A stretch of 64,000 bases of DNA from Deltaproteobacteria bacterium. GTDB taxonomy: Bacteria > Desulfobacterota > Syntrophobacteria > Syntrophobacterales > Syntrophobacteraceae. Made by a program: the position numbers and the translations under genes. Position 1 is the first letter of the stretch, and every line of letters starts with the position of its first letter. The notes beneath the pieces were generated by a model that was not told where the DNA came from, did no database searches, and saw only the letters and a list, made by a program, of their open reading frames with translations. The stretch is from positions 62,001 through 126,000 of the forward strand of contig JAAYVE010000029.1 in NCBI GenBank assembly GCA_012517315.1, read 5' to 3'. Below, one piece after another: positions 53,202-62,839 of the stretch.

Positions 53202-56200
53202 ATGCGGGAGGACTTTGAAAAGCGCGTCTTGGAAACGGGCCTGCGCTTGTTCGATTTCATCGAAGGAGAGTCTCCTTCTGTCTTCCAGAAACAGTTCTGG
53301 ACCGGAAAGGTTCTGGAGTGGTGCATGGGAGATGAATCCTTCAAAGTGGAAATGTTCCGATTCATCGATGTATTCCCTTATCTCACCCGCCCCGAATCCA
53401 TCGCGAAACACCTTCAGGAATACTTCGCCCGGCCCGAGGTGAATTTTCCCCCGGCGCTTCAATGGGGGATCAAGTTCCTTTCTCCCCACTCCATGGCTGC
53501 CCGGATGATCGTCAAACCCATCGCGTCCAACATCATGAACATGGCCAAGCAGTTCATCGTTGGCGCCGATCCCCGATCGGCCCTTCCGGAGCTTGAAAGA
53601 CTCCGGAAACAGGGAATGGCGTTCACGGTGGATCTGCTGGGTGAAGCTGTTGTTTCGGAAAGGGAAGCGGACGAGTATCTGGAAAGATATCTGCACCTTC
53701 TGGACATTCTGGGCGCGGCCCAGACCCACTGGTCCCCGTTGGGCGGGGGCTCCGCCCATATGGACTGGGGGGTCTCTCCAAAAGTCAATGTGTCTATCAA
53801 GGTATCCTCCCTCTATTCGCAAATGAATCCCTGCGCCTTCGAACACTCCGTCGGGGCGGCCAAGGAAAGGCTTCGGCCCTTGCTGCGCAAGGCCATCTCC
53901 CATGGGGCTTTCGTGACGCTGGACATGGAGAGCCGAAGCATCAAGAATCTGACTCTGGCGCTGTACAGGGAACTCAAGGAGGAATCGGAATTTCGGGATT
54001 ACCCTCACACGGGAATCGTGATCCAGTCTTATCTCAGGGATTCTGAAGGGGATTTGGCAAATGTCCTGGAGTGGAGCCGCACCGGAGGGCACCGCCTGAC
54101 TATCCGCCTCGTCAAGGGAGCCTACTGGGATGCAGAGGTGATTTCGGCCCACCAGAACGGGTGGCCGGTTCCTGTTTTCACCAACAAGCACGCAACGGAC
54201 GCCAATTTCGAAAAACTGGCACGGATGATCCTTGCCCGTCACGACCATGTGAATCTCGCATGCGCCTCCCACAACATGCGGTCCATCGCCGCAGTCATGG
54301 AATCCGCGAAGGAGGTGGGGATGCCGCCGGAGAGAGTGGAATACCAGGTGCTCTATGGAATGGGAGAGCCCGTTCGGAACGCGTTGAAGAAGACCGGCCT
54401 CCCCCTGAGGGTGTATGCTCCCGTGGGGGAGATGATTCCGGGCATGTCCTACCTGGTGAGGCGCCTGCTGGAGAACACGGCCAATGAATCCTTTCTGCGC
54501 CAGGGATTCGTGCAGGGCCTCTCCCGGCTGGAGTTGCTCCGCAGCCCAGAGGAACGGCTCAAGGAACACCCGGAGGACCAGGATCCTTACGCCCCCAAGT
54601 CAGGGCTCTCCGCGGATTCCAGGGACCCATTGCGGACGCCGTTCTGCAATGAACCCCGGTGGGACTGGACCTCCGAAAAGAACCGAGCCCGGTTTCGGCA
54701 GGCTCTGGAGGATGTGAGAAAGACGTTTCCCGTGAAGGTCCCCCTTGTCATTGGCGGCAGAAAGATCCACACGGAAAGGGAAATCCGGTCGAGCAACCCC
54801 AACGCCCCCGGGGAACAGGTGGGGACCGTGGCATGTGCGGGTCTCAAGGAGGCGGAAATGGCCATGGAAGCCGCCAAGGCCGCTTTTCCCCAATGGCGTG
54901 ACACCGATCCTGTTCAGCGGGCGCAAGCCCTGTTGAAGGCGGCGGCCATCGCACGTTCCATGCGATGGGAACTGGCTGCCCTCCAGGTATTTGAGGTGGG
55001 AAAGAATTGGAGTGAAGCGGATGCAGACGTGATCGAAGCCATTGACTTCCTGGAGTATTATGCTCGAGAAATGGTCCGGCTCAGCACTCCGAGGCGCATG
55101 GGGCACGCACCGGGCGAGGTGAGCCACCTGTTTTACGAGCCCCGGGGAGTCTGTTTCGTCATTGCCCCCTGGAACTTTCCTTTCGCCATTTCCGTGGGGA
55201 TGACATCCGCCGCTCTTGTAGCGGGGAATTCGGTCATCTACAAGCCCGCTTCCCAGTCCCCCGTCATCGGGTCCATGGTTTACGAAATCTTTGGCGATGC
55301 CGGCCTTCCGCCCGGAGTCCTCAACTTCCTACCCGGTTCGGGAGCGGAAATCGGCGACCACCTGGTTTCCCATCCCGATGTCGCCATCATTGCGTTCACG
55401 GGCAGCCGTGAAGTGGGACTCCACATCCTGGAACTGGCTGCAAGAACAGACCGCCGAAGCTGGTGCGTCAAACAGGTCATTGCGGAAATGGGCGGAAAGA
55501 ACGCCGTCATCGTGGATGCCGACGCAGACTTGGATGAAGCCGTCCAACACATTCTCCAGTCGGCTTTCGGCTACCAGGGGCAGAAGTGCTCCGCGTGCTC
55601 CCGCCTCATCGTCCTGGAAGAGAATTACGAAAAATTGCTGGCAAGGCTGAAGGCGGGCGCCGAAAGCCTGAACCTCGGCCCTGTGGAGGATCCGGCGAAT
55701 TTCATGGGCGCTGTCATTGAACCTGCAGCGCAGCGTCGGATCCTGGAGGCCATTGAAATGGGGAAGAAAGAGGGTGATGTTCTTGTGGAACGTCAGGGGC
55801 CGGCGGAATGCGGGCATTTCGCGCCCCTCACCATCCTCACCGGCATCAGACCCGAACACCGCATCGCGCAGGAGGAGGTTTTCGGGCCCGTCCTGGCGGT
55901 GATGAAAGTCAGGGACTTCGATGAAGCCCTGGAGGCAGCCAACAGCACTTCGTACGCTCTTACCGGCGGGCTTTTCTCCCGGAGCCCGGGAAACATTGCT
56001 CGGGCGAGAAAGGAATTCAGGGTCGGAAACCTCTACATCAACCGCGGTTGCACAGGCGCTATTGTAGGGCGCCATCCCTTCGGCGGTTTCAAAATGTCCG
56101 GCGTCGGGTCCAAGGCAGGGGGCCCCGACTACCTGCTTCAATTCATGGTTCCCAGAAATGTCGTGGAAAATACCCTGAGACGCGGGTTCGCTCCCCTGGA

Positions 56201-56216
56201 GTCGGAACGTACATGA
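53202..56216 (+). CDS. putA: Bifunctional proline dehydrogenase / pyrroline-5-carboxylate dehydrogenase
   Basis: A 1004-residue protein that oxidises proline to glutamate in two steps. The FAD proline-dehydrogenase barrel covers about residues 1-430 (RLVKGAYWDAE near 305, YQVLYGMGEP near 385). The aldehyde-dehydrogenase part runs from about 500 to the end, with PWNFPFAISVGM near 656, general base E762 (AEMGGKN) and nucleophile C796 (GQKCSAC). There is no N-terminal DNA-binding domain, so it does not autoregulate as in E. coli. The start at 53202 follows AGAGGGAA. Divergent liv genes suggest joint amino acid use. Confidence 0.95.
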   Translation: MREDFEKRVLETGLRLFDFIEGESPSVFQKQFWTGKVLEWCMGDESFKVEMFRFIDVFPYLTRPESIAKHLQEYFARPEVNFPPALQWGIKFLSPHSMAARMIVKPIASNIMNMAKQFIVGADPRSALPELERLRKQGMAFTVDLLGEAVVSEREADEYLERYLHLLDILGAAQTHWSPLGGGSAHMDWGVSPKVNVSIKVSSLYSQMNPCAFEHSVGAAKERLRPLLRKAISHGAFVTLDMESRSIKNLTLALYRELKEESEFRDYPHTGIVIQSYLRDSEGDLANVLEWSRTGGHRLTIRLVKGAYWDAEVISAHQNGWPVPVFTNKHATDANFEKLARMILARHDHVNLACASHNMRSIAAVMESAKEVGMPPERVEYQVLYGMGEPVRNALKKTGLPLRVYAPVGEMIPGMSYLVRRLLENTANESFLRQGFVQGLSRLELLRSPEERLKEHPEDQDPYAPKSGLSADSRDPLRTPFCNEPRWDWTSEKNRARFRQALEDVRKTFPVKVPLVIGGRKIHTEREIRSSNPNAPGEQVGTVACAGLKEAEMAMEAAKAAFPQWRDTDPVQRAQALLKAAAIARSMRWELAALQVFEVGKNWSEADADVIEAIDFLEYYAREMVRLSTPRRMGHAPGEVSHLFYEPRGVCFVIAPWNFPFAISVGMTSAALVAGNSVIYKPASQSPVIGSMVYEIFGDAGLPPGVLNFLPGSGAEIGDHLVSHPDVAIIAFTGSREVGLHILELAARTDRRSWCVKQVIAEMGGKNAVIVDADADLDEAVQHILQSAFGYQGQKCSACSRLIVLEENYEKLLARLKAGAESLNLGPVEDPANFMGAVIEPAAQRRILEAIEMGKKEGDVLVERQGPAECGHFAPLTILTGIRPEHRIAQEEVFGPVLAVMKVRDFDEALEAANSTSYALTGGLFSRSPGNIARARKEFRVGNLYINRGCTGAIVGRHPFGGFKMSGVGSKAGGPDYLLQFMVPRNVVENTLRRGFAPLESERT

Positions 56217-56247
56217 AAGATGGGCAGCCCCGCGGATTGCTTACGCC

Positions 56248-56281
56248 CCTCAAGCGGCGGCATCACTGCAGCCGCTTGAGG
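56248..56281. terminator. Hairpin shared by convergent gene ends
   Basis: CCTCAAGCGGC (56248-56258) pairs with GCCGCTTGAGG (56271-56281), 11 bp around a 12-base loop. It lies after putA and covers the last codons of the gene at 56263 on the other strand. No T-run is present. Confidence 0.5.
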
Positions 56282-56607
56282 AGCCGGAGATTGTCCTTTT
56301 CCCTGAGGGAATAGCGCACCCCCTTGAAATCGAACTCGTTCTCGTAAACGTAGGGAATCCCCAGGTCCTTAGCAGCGGACATGGTTTCCAGAAGAAAGGA
56401 GATGACATCGCCGTACTCCTGGAGGGAAGCGATGATGTCCTCCGTCTCGACTCGGATTTCCTTCAGACCGAAATATTGCATGAGCCCTTCTGTTTCAAAG
56501 TGGCCGTTGAAGCGATTCTGCACCAACTTGATCAACTGGTCCGGCTTCTGCCTGTTCTGTATGGTCATGAGGACAATTCTATCCTCCCCGTAATCCGGAT
56601 CGTTCAT
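56263..56607 (-). CDS. Protein of unknown function
   Basis: A 114-residue soluble protein without cysteines or metal motif, with the segments DRIVLMTIQN, KLVQNRFNGHFE and a helical middle (TEDIIASLQEYGDVISFLLETM). The start at 56607 follows AAGGGGATAAC, a good ribosome site, which supports a real gene. I cannot name a family. It lies 24 bases after the SAP-domain gene and may be in its operon. Confidence 0.6.
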   Translation of the reverse strand: MNDPDYGEDRIVLMTIQNRQKPDQLIKLVQNRFNGHFETEGLMQYFGLKEIRVETEDIIASLQEYGDVISFLLETMSAAKDLGIPYVYENEFDFKGVRYSLREKDNLRLLKRLQ

Positions 56608-56631
56608 GTTATCCCCTTTTCAGGCCTGGCC

Positions 56632-56838
56632 TCAGGTGGCTTGACCCGACTTCTTTTGTTTATTCAGGCAGGAGGATCGAAACAGGCAATCCAATTGGTC
56701 GCAAAAATCCGTGGCAGTTCCGTAGCAATCGAAGTTCCCTTCCGCCCGCTGAATTTCCCGGATCAACTCCCCCTTGCTTTTGCCGAAGGACTTGATTCCC
56801 ATCCTTTTCGCCATCGCTCTCACATCCTGCATTTTCAT
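56632..56838 (-). CDS. Small SAP-domain protein
   Basis: A 68-residue protein. The N-terminal MQDVRAMAKRMGIKSFGKSKGELIREIQ is a SAP-type helix-extended loop-helix, a nucleic-acid-binding motif; four cysteines follow (FDCYG, FCDQLDC, SSC) and may bind metal. The ATG overlaps the stop of the gene before it (ATGA, 56838-56835), so the two are coupled. Function unknown; DNA or RNA binding is inference. Confidence 0.7.
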   Translation of the reverse strand: MKMQDVRAMAKRMGIKSFGKSKGELIREIQRAEGNFDCYGTATDFCDQLDCLFRSSCLNKQKKSGQAT

Positions 56839-57584
56839 TGCATCATCCCCTTCTCACTTAATTCCTGAAGGCACGTTTTACAAGTACGGTGCTCGAAAAG
56901 CTCCATCACTTGAAAAAAGGAGAGAAACCCGTCTCTTCCGTGTGAACTCGATGGCCACAGGGAAAGATCAACTCCAATGCGCAGTTTGCTGTTCTCGTCT
57001 TCGAGTTGGAGGAGAATCGAGCCGCTCACGTCCCGAATCCTGAGAAAATCGCCACTTTCCTGCCTGCCGAGGATGGTGCCTGAAGAGACGCTTACCTGCA
57101 AACGGGAAAAGGGGAGCCGGCGATTCGAACTGGGGAGAGCCTCCCCCTTTGCCCTCGCGCGATGATGCTCCACCTCCCCGGGTAACCGCCAACGACCCCG
57201 GGCATCCTTTTCCAGGTGAATCAAGGGTCTCATCAGTGAGACCTCCTGTATGCGCACAAATGGTCGACCGAGGGAGAGGTGGTATCGAAGTTCCGCCTGC
57301 TCGCAGCGGATGATTTCACTTTCCTGTGTCCGCACGACTGCGTTGTGGAGGACAAGCCGCGAAAACGGGTGCCAGTCAAACGCTTCAGTGGTGACGGACC
57401 ACTGTGTCCTCTTTTCCAGGGTTCCCAGGAGAAACCTGAGGACCCAATTCCCAAAAGGCGGGAAATGAATCAATGCCAACATGGCAAGGGGAATTCCCAC
57501 GGCAACAACGATCCCCAACCGGAGTCCGCCGGACGGAAAACCACTTCGATTCGCTCCCCCGGCGCTGTTGATTTCAGCCGACAA
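56835..57584 (-). CDS. AsmA/TamB N-terminal-like membrane protein, short form
   Basis: A 249-residue protein with one membrane helix (about residues 23-45) followed by beta-rich sequence resembling the start of AsmA/TamB-type proteins (TEAFDWHPFSRLVLHNAVVR, EVSLMRPLIHLEKDARGRW). Full-length relatives reach 600-1300 residues and bridge the periplasm for lipid transport; this one stops after the first repeats with ordinary codons. It could be a short membrane-anchored relative or a truncated gene. It is divergent from uspA. Confidence 0.5.
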   Translation of the reverse strand: MSAEINSAGGANRSGFPSGGLRLGIVVAVGIPLAMLALIHFPPFGNWVLRFLLGTLEKRTQWSVTTEAFDWHPFSRLVLHNAVVRTQESEIIRCEQAELRYHLSLGRPFVRIQEVSLMRPLIHLEKDARGRWRLPGEVEHHRARAKGEALPSSNRRLPFSRLQVSVSSGTILGRQESGDFLRIRDVSGSILLQLEDENSKLRIGVDLSLWPSSSHGRDGFLSFFQVMELFEHRTCKTCLQELSEKGMMQ

Positions 57585-57680
57585 GGTCGATCTCCGTTTG
57601 CAATGGCGAATAGATATAATGCATTATGCTGAAATCGAACACACAAAGCAACTGGCAAACCGCTGAGAGGATGCGTCGCC

Positions 57681-58094
57681 ATGAAAGTGCTGGTAGCCAC
57701 AGACGGCTCTGAGTATGCCATGAAGGCCGTCCGAAGGGCACTCGAAATTGCCGAGCATGAGGGCGCGGAAGTCACCGTGATCTCGGTTGCCTTTTATTCC
57801 AGAGAGGATCTGAAGGACATGCCTCCTGGTGTCCGAGAGAAATTGGAAGCCTTGGCCGTGGAAGCTCTTGCGTCTGCCAAGGCGTTGTTCGATGCGAAAG
57901 GCATACCCGTAAAAACAATTCTGGAGGCGGGGTTGGTCCCTGCCAACATCATCATCCGCACGGCCGAGGAGGGGGGGTTTGACAGGATCCTGCTTGGCAG
58001 CATGGGATTCGGCGGCTTGAAGAGGATCTTCCTGGGAAGCACCGCTGCCAAGGTCGTTGCCAATGCCCCGTGTTCCGTGACCGTCATCCGGTGA
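57681..58094 (+). CDS. Universal stress protein, ATP-binding type
   Basis: A 137-residue UspA-fold protein. MKVLVATDGSEYAMKAV is the first strand with the ATP-binding Asp, and GSMGFGGLKRIFLGSTAAKV the G-2x-G-9x-G(S/T) phosphate loop. Such proteins help survival under stress by binding ATP. A TATAAT at 57615-57620 may be its -10, without clear -35. It lies 87 bases before the alcohol dehydrogenase gene. Confidence 0.93.
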   Translation: MKVLVATDGSEYAMKAVRRALEIAEHEGAEVTVISVAFYSREDLKDMPPGVREKLEALAVEALASAKALFDAKGIPVKTILEAGLVPANIIIRTAEEGGFDRILLGSMGFGGLKRIFLGSTAAKVVANAPCSVTVIR

Positions 58095-58181
58095 CAATGA
58101 ATCCAGATCTCGGGCTAAGAGGGTACCGTGGGACTTCCGGGTGTCCCGCGCGTATCTCTCCCGCCAAAGGAGTGGAGAGAA

Positions 58182-59198
58182 ATGATCGCCATGGTTTTGA
58201 ACCAGTGCGCTCCCATGGAAACCTCACCTCTTCAGCGGACTGTTGTACCGGAACCGGTCCCCGGTCCGAATGAAGTGAGGGTCAAAGTGAAGGTTTGCGG
58301 CATCTGCCGTACCGACCTCCACATCATTGAGGGGGAGTTGCCGGACCAGGGAAAGCCGGTCATTCCCGGTCACCAGATCGTGGGGATCGTTGACCTGCTC
58401 GGTGCAGGAGCGTCCCGGTTCAAAATCGGGGACCGTATCGGCATTGCCTGGTTGCGGCACACTTGCGGAGAATGCGTTCACTGCAGAGGAGAACAGGAGA
58501 ACCTGTGCGAACACTCCACCTTCACGGGATACCATGCCCCAGGTGGATACGCCCAGTACGCCGTCGTGCCCGAAGAGTTCGCTTACCCCATCCCCCGCGT
58601 GTTCGCAGACGAAGAAGCCGCCCCCCTCCTTTGCGGGGGAATCATCGGTTACCGCAGTCTCAAGCGCAGTCAATGCCGTCCCGGCCAGTCCCTGGCTCTC
58701 TTCGGGTTCGGCTCCTCAGCCCACATTGTCATCCAGGTGGCCAGGTACTGGGGGTGTACCGTCTACGTGTGCACGCGCAGCGAAAAACATCGGGCACTGG
58801 CCTCGGAGCTGGGTGCGTCATGGGTGGGTGTCAGCGCCGCGGACATGCCGGTGGACGTGGATAGTGCGATCATTTTCGCTCCGGCGGGAGAGCTTGTGCC
58901 CGCAGCTCTCTCTCGGCTGAGGAAAGGAGGAACGCTGGCCCTGGCGGGCATATACATGACCCCTATTCCCCAGTTGGATTACGAGCGGCATCTCTTCTAT
59001 GAAAAGAATCTGCACAGCGTCACCGCCAACACGAGACAGGACGGCGCGGAACTCCTTGAAGTGGCATCGAAAATCCCCATCAGGCCTCAGGTGCAGATGT
59101 TCTCACTGGAAGAGGCCAACAGGGCTTTACTGGAACTCAAACGGGACAGGCTGCAGGGTTCAGGAATCCTCAGGATTGATGCGGACGGGCCACCCTAA
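58182..59198 (+). CDS. Zinc-dependent alcohol dehydrogenase family protein
   Basis: A 338-residue medium-chain dehydrogenase. VCGICRTDLHIIEG carries the catalytic zinc cysteine; CGECVHCRGEQENLC holds the four cysteines of the structural zinc; the cofactor loop is GFGSSAH (normally GxGxxG) near residue 175. The usual GHE motif is GHQ, so the conserved Glu is Gln. The start at 58182 follows AAAGGAGTGGAG. Substrate is unknown; an alcohol or aldehyde in fermentation or detoxification is likely. Confidence 0.9.
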   Translation: MIAMVLNQCAPMETSPLQRTVVPEPVPGPNEVRVKVKVCGICRTDLHIIEGELPDQGKPVIPGHQIVGIVDLLGAGASRFKIGDRIGIAWLRHTCGECVHCRGEQENLCEHSTFTGYHAPGGYAQYAVVPEEFAYPIPRVFADEEAAPLLCGGIIGYRSLKRSQCRPGQSLALFGFGSSAHIVIQVARYWGCTVYVCTRSEKHRALASELGASWVGVSAADMPVDVDSAIIFAPAGELVPAALSRLRKGGTLALAGIYMTPIPQLDYERHLFYEKNLHSVTANTRQDGAELLEVASKIPIRPQVQMFSLEEANRALLELKRDRLQGSGILRIDADGPP

Positions 59199-59321
59199 GT
59201 GCTTTCCCCTCCTAAATGTCATGGAGTCTGCGCCCGGATTCAGCGATTGTGCCTCTTCCCTCAAGGTGTAACGGGTGATGGTCTCGGGCAGTTCCTCGTA
59301 TCTGAGCAGGAGATGCGGAAG

Positions 59322-61661
59322 ATGGTGATTCGCACCCGGCTGTTGCTGGGATTTGCCTTGATCCTCTGCATCGTGGGAGGGTTGGGGATCTCCTTTTGCT
59401 TCATGGCCGATACATGGCGCGACAGGGTGCAAGGAGTCCATAGGGAAACCCTTGAGCTCCTGGGTCACGTCGAATCGGTGGAGCGCACAGCTCTCGAGCT
59501 CGCCCTGGAGAAAGGAAGCGATGGGTTCTCCAAAGCCCATCAGCTTTATGACGGAGCCAGGGAGAGGCTGAATGCTCTCAACCTCCAGCTCATCCAACTG
59601 AGACACTCACCGAGTCTGTCCGGAACACCCCCACTGGCAAGAACGCTCTCTGAAGTCTCTGAAGCCGCTGAAGAGCATGTGCGGGCTATCGAAGAATTCC
59701 GCTCAAGCATCAAGAGAGAGCAGGAAGAGGAAGGACTGCTCCAAAGTAGGGCTGCTGGGGTCCTTGCAGGGGTGGAAGAGTTGTGGCGTTTGCATGATGA
59801 AAGATATAAGAGACTTCAAAAGAGTGCGGATGGCATCCGGGCTCTGATGGTGTCCTTCAGCGAGTTGCGCAAAAAGGAACAGGACACTCTCGCCGGCCGA
59901 GATCCCGCATTGCGGGAAGAAATTGCGCAGGATGCGAGGAGTCTTGCGGCTTCCATTGAAGCTTTGGTTGAATCGAGTCTCGGCGGCGCGGAGAGAAGTC
60001 TTGCAAACATGGTTCGGGAGAGGTTTCAGATATACGGGAGCACTCTGCTCCCGTGGGCCGAGGGCTCGAACGCGAGAAAGCGACGGCAGGGGAGGAAGCT
60101 TTTTGCAGCCGTTGCCGGTAAGATGACCAGGGCCGGCGAAGAGGTTGAACGGGCCTTGCGGGAAGTCACCGACGTCCATACACGGGAGCTTCTCGAGGCT
60201 GCGGAACATGTCTTGCACGCTGAGCAATTGAAGGAACAGGCCCTTCTCGTTCAGATGCACCAATCCCTGGGGTTCATGACAAGGGAAATGGGCCACATGA
60301 ACTTGGCCAAAGGGAGTCTCGATCGCCTTTTGGCACTGAGTGGGGAGCTTCTTGCGGGCAGTGACAACTCCGAAGCCGAACGCCTCGTGAAGACCCTCCA
60401 GGAAGCCGCTCGAAGTCATCTTGCGTCCCTCCAGCCAAGGGTCTCCTCGGAAACAGAAGGAAAGCCCGCAGATGTCACTCTTCCAAGTCGAACCGGGGAA
60501 AAACTTGTGCACTCCGCTCGCCTGCTCCGGGATGGTATTCAGGAAAGAGTCCGGGAGCTGCAAGGAAAGATGAGTTCCGCATGGGTGCGGTTCCTCTGGG
60601 GAGTGGTTACGGCGACTTCTATCGCCTTTTTCCTGGTTCTCTTCTGTGTCGCGTTTTTGAGCCGAAGCATCACAACTCCGCTGCGTATTCTCCTCCGCGA
60701 CCTTGAAAGGCCGATCCTGGAACTCCAAACGCTCCGCGAACGATTTTGGGGGCATCTCATCACCCGACCAGGGGGAAAATCGGACCGAAATGCCGGTCTG
60801 GTTGAGGCCTCACGCTCTCTGGGCGAGCTTTCCTCCCACAGTCGCACAGACGAGGAAGAGGCAGGCAAGGCCCATCGCCTTCTGGGGGAGACCGCCCGAA
60901 TCATTGCCTCCGTTGACGGTTCCTTTGCTGAACTGCGGCAATCCATGGAAGATATCGCCGCCTCGGGTGAGCAGATCCAACAAATCGTCCGTGTGATTGA
61001 CGAAATCGCGTTTCAGACGAAGCTCTTGGCGCTCAATGCCGCCATCGAGGCCGCCCGTGCAGGAGAGGCGGGGGGAGCATTCGCCGTGGTCGCCGAAGAG
61101 GTGCGGACCCTGGCCGGCCGCTGTGCCGAGGCAGCCCAAAGCACCACACGGTTGATCGAGGCCAACGCTGATCGAGTGGTTGCCGGAAAAGGGTTACTGG
61201 CAAGGGTGTACTCGCAATACCTCGGTGTTGCCGCCAATGTGCGGGAATCGGAGAGACTGGCGGGAAATCTTCTGCAGAGCTTTCAAGAGCTGTCGAACCG
61301 ACTGACGACGGCTTGCCGACGTGTGGAGAAGTTCGCCGGTGAGAGCAGGTCAAATGTGGCTCAGGAGGCATTGTTGAACGATTTCATGGAGGTCCTGCGT
61401 CAGTACTCTGAGGAGCTCAGGGAGCAGGCACGGCAACTGGCTCTATTGGTTGATTCCTCCACGGGCAAGGATGATGAGAAGGGCCCCGGCTCTGTTTTGG
61501 GGAAGCGGGAGTTTCCCCTGACGGTATCTCACGGGAAGGGCGGTGGACTCTCGAGGCAGGGCAAAGACGCGGCGACCATCAAAGAAGATGACGCCAGGGA
61601 CGAGGAGGAGACAGCGAGACGAATCCTCAACAAAGTGCTTCCTCCCGAAGGAAACTCATGA
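59322..61661 (+). CDS. Methyl-accepting chemotaxis protein with long sensor domain
   Basis: A 779-residue chemoreceptor. Membrane helices at about residues 5-25 and 424-446 enclose a periplasmic domain of about 400 helical residues. A short HAMP-like part ([15 protein letters not shown]) follows; the signalling tip near 553-605 is [20 protein letters not shown], then [15 protein letters not shown]. There is no C-terminal CheR-binding pentapeptide. The start at 59322 is 9 bases after AGGAG; ATG 59313 is an alternative. The ligand is unknown. Confidence 0.93.
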   Translation: MVIRTRLLLGFALILCIVGGLGISFCFMADTWRDRVQGVHRETLELLGHVESVERTALELALEKGSDGFSKAHQLYDGARERLNALNLQLIQLRHSPSLSGTPPLARTLSEVSEAAEEHVRAIEEFRSSIKREQEEEGLLQSRAAGVLAGVEELWRLHDERYKRLQKSADGIRALMVSFSELRKKEQDTLAGRDPALREEIAQDARSLAASIEALVESSLGGAERSLANMVRERFQIYGSTLLPWAEGSNARKRRQGRKLFAAVAGKMTRAGEEVERALREVTDVHTRELLEAAEHVLHAEQLKEQALLVQMHQSLGFMTREMGHMNLAKGSLDRLLALSGELLAGSDNSEAERLVKTLQEAARSHLASLQPRVSSETEGKPADVTLPSRTGEKLVHSARLLRDGIQERVRELQGKMSSAWVRFLWGVVTATSIAFFLVLFCVAFLSRSITTPLRILLRDLERPILELQTLRERFWGHLITRPGGKSDRNAGLVEASRSLGELSSHSRTDEEEAGKAHRLLGETARIIASVDGSFAELRQSMEDIAASGEQIQQIVRVIDEIAFQTKLLALNAAIEAARAGEAGGAFAVVAEEVRTLAGRCAEAAQSTTRLIEANADRVVAGKGLLARVYSQYLGVAANVRESERLAGNLLQSFQELSNRLTTACRRVEKFAGESRSNVAQEALLNDFMEVLRQYSEELREQARQLALLVDSSTGKDDEKGPGSVLGKREFPLTVSHGKGGGLSRQGKDAATIKEDDARDEEETARRILNKVLPPEGNS

Positions 61662-61894
61662 GAAATGCCTTTGCCTGAGAGGGCCTGTCTCGAACCATCC
61701 GCATCCCCTCATCACAGGGACGTTCTCTCCAATCCCTCACAGTGCCGACATTTCCGGACGCCTTGCCATTACGCTTTGTTTTTGCCCTTGTCTCATGTGG
61801 GGGTCTTGGTCGGGGGCATGCCTGGAGAACCGCGGGCACACCTTTCTGCTCTCCAGTGGTTATCTTGCAGGGAGTAGAAGGGAGGTGATTTGAA

Positions 61895-62473
61895 ATGCAA
61901 CAGCAGGCCCTACAAGAATCAGAAGGGAAAACGGTCAACGGCGTGGATGTGACCCGCCTTTTGGGCACGATCGATGCTGTGAGGGGCAATCCCGATATCG
62001 CCAAGTTCCGCTTCAGGGCGACAAACCAATGGGTTAAGGGCGGTCACAATCGCACCACCATTCGGGATTTCCATGGCGCTTTGGAAACGCACGCTCACGA
62101 GCGGCCCTTTCAACTGGACGCCGACGAACCGCCTGTACTCCTGGGCGAAGACGGCGGTCCAAACCCGGTGGAATACCTTCTCACGGGATTGGCCGGGTGC
62201 CTCACTTCCTCCCTGGTATACCATGCGGCTGCCAAGGGAATTGAAATCAGGAAAGTGGAATCGCGCCTGGAAGGGGATCTTGACCTCCGCGGTTTTCTCG
62301 GGCTGTCGCCGGACGTGAAGGTCGGTTATGAGAGCATTCGGGTGTACTTTACCATCGATGCGGACATCTCTCGTGAAGACAAGGAAGAACTGGTGCGAAT
62401 GGCCAAGAAATACTCGCCTGTTTTCAACACGGTTTTTCACGCCACACCGGTTTCCGTGGATCTGGAAAAGTGA
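61895..62473 (+). CDS. OsmC/Ohr-family protein
   Basis: A 192-residue OsmC-fold protein. LLTGLAGCLTSSLVYHAAAKGI holds the first (peroxidatic) cysteine, while the second, normally in a CPV motif, is replaced in KYSPVFNT. It therefore resembles YhfA-like members rather than a two-cysteine peroxidase. The start follows a near-perfect ribosome site, GGGAGGTGAT. The 235-base gap before it has no gene. Confidence 0.9.
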   Translation: MQQQALQESEGKTVNGVDVTRLLGTIDAVRGNPDIAKFRFRATNQWVKGGHNRTTIRDFHGALETHAHERPFQLDADEPPVLLGEDGGPNPVEYLLTGLAGCLTSSLVYHAAAKGIEIRKVESRLEGDLDLRGFLGLSPDVKVGYESIRVYFTIDADISREDKEELVRMAKKYSPVFNTVFHATPVSVDLEK

Positions 62474-62839
62474 GACACGACCTCCACAAGATGCCCGGTC
62501 TTTCTCCAACGGGGGGGCCGGGCGGACCCGGGTATCGAGCATGCCCGTGCACCCTGCCCTGAAAACATCAGCGGCTACAATTTCACTGCACGATGGCCTA
62601 TAATATTTTCATGCAGGAGTGAAGTGACAGAGACACTTGCAGGCTTTGCGCAATCCCTCGACACCATGGGCCGCATTCGGCAAAATATTGAGGATACGAT
62701 GGAGTGGATAGTCTTGCGCCTTTCCTCAAGAGACTTCCACCCCTCGAAAGAGGAGATTGCCGCACCGTCTGCAGATAGGGTCGGCTTCCAGGGGATGAAA
62801 TCCATCCCAGGTCAGACCGGTGGTGGAAGGAGGCGTCAC
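62474..62839. other. Intergenic stretch before the cyclopropane synthase
   Basis: It holds GCCCGG/CCGGGC (62493-62498 with 62518-62523), a weak hairpin after the OsmC gene, and a TATAAT at 62599-62604 without a clear -35. An in-frame extension of the next gene reaches back to 62624 but has no family similarity. Confidence 0.5.

Noticed and set aside
52914-54569. 551-codon open frame on the minus strand opposite putA
   Set aside because: It covers conserved proline-dehydrogenase sequence, has no ribosome site and would overlap the livK start region.
57604-57680. Promoter for uspA
   Set aside because: A perfect TATAAT is present but no acceptable -35 at 16-18 bases; mentioned only in the gene entry.
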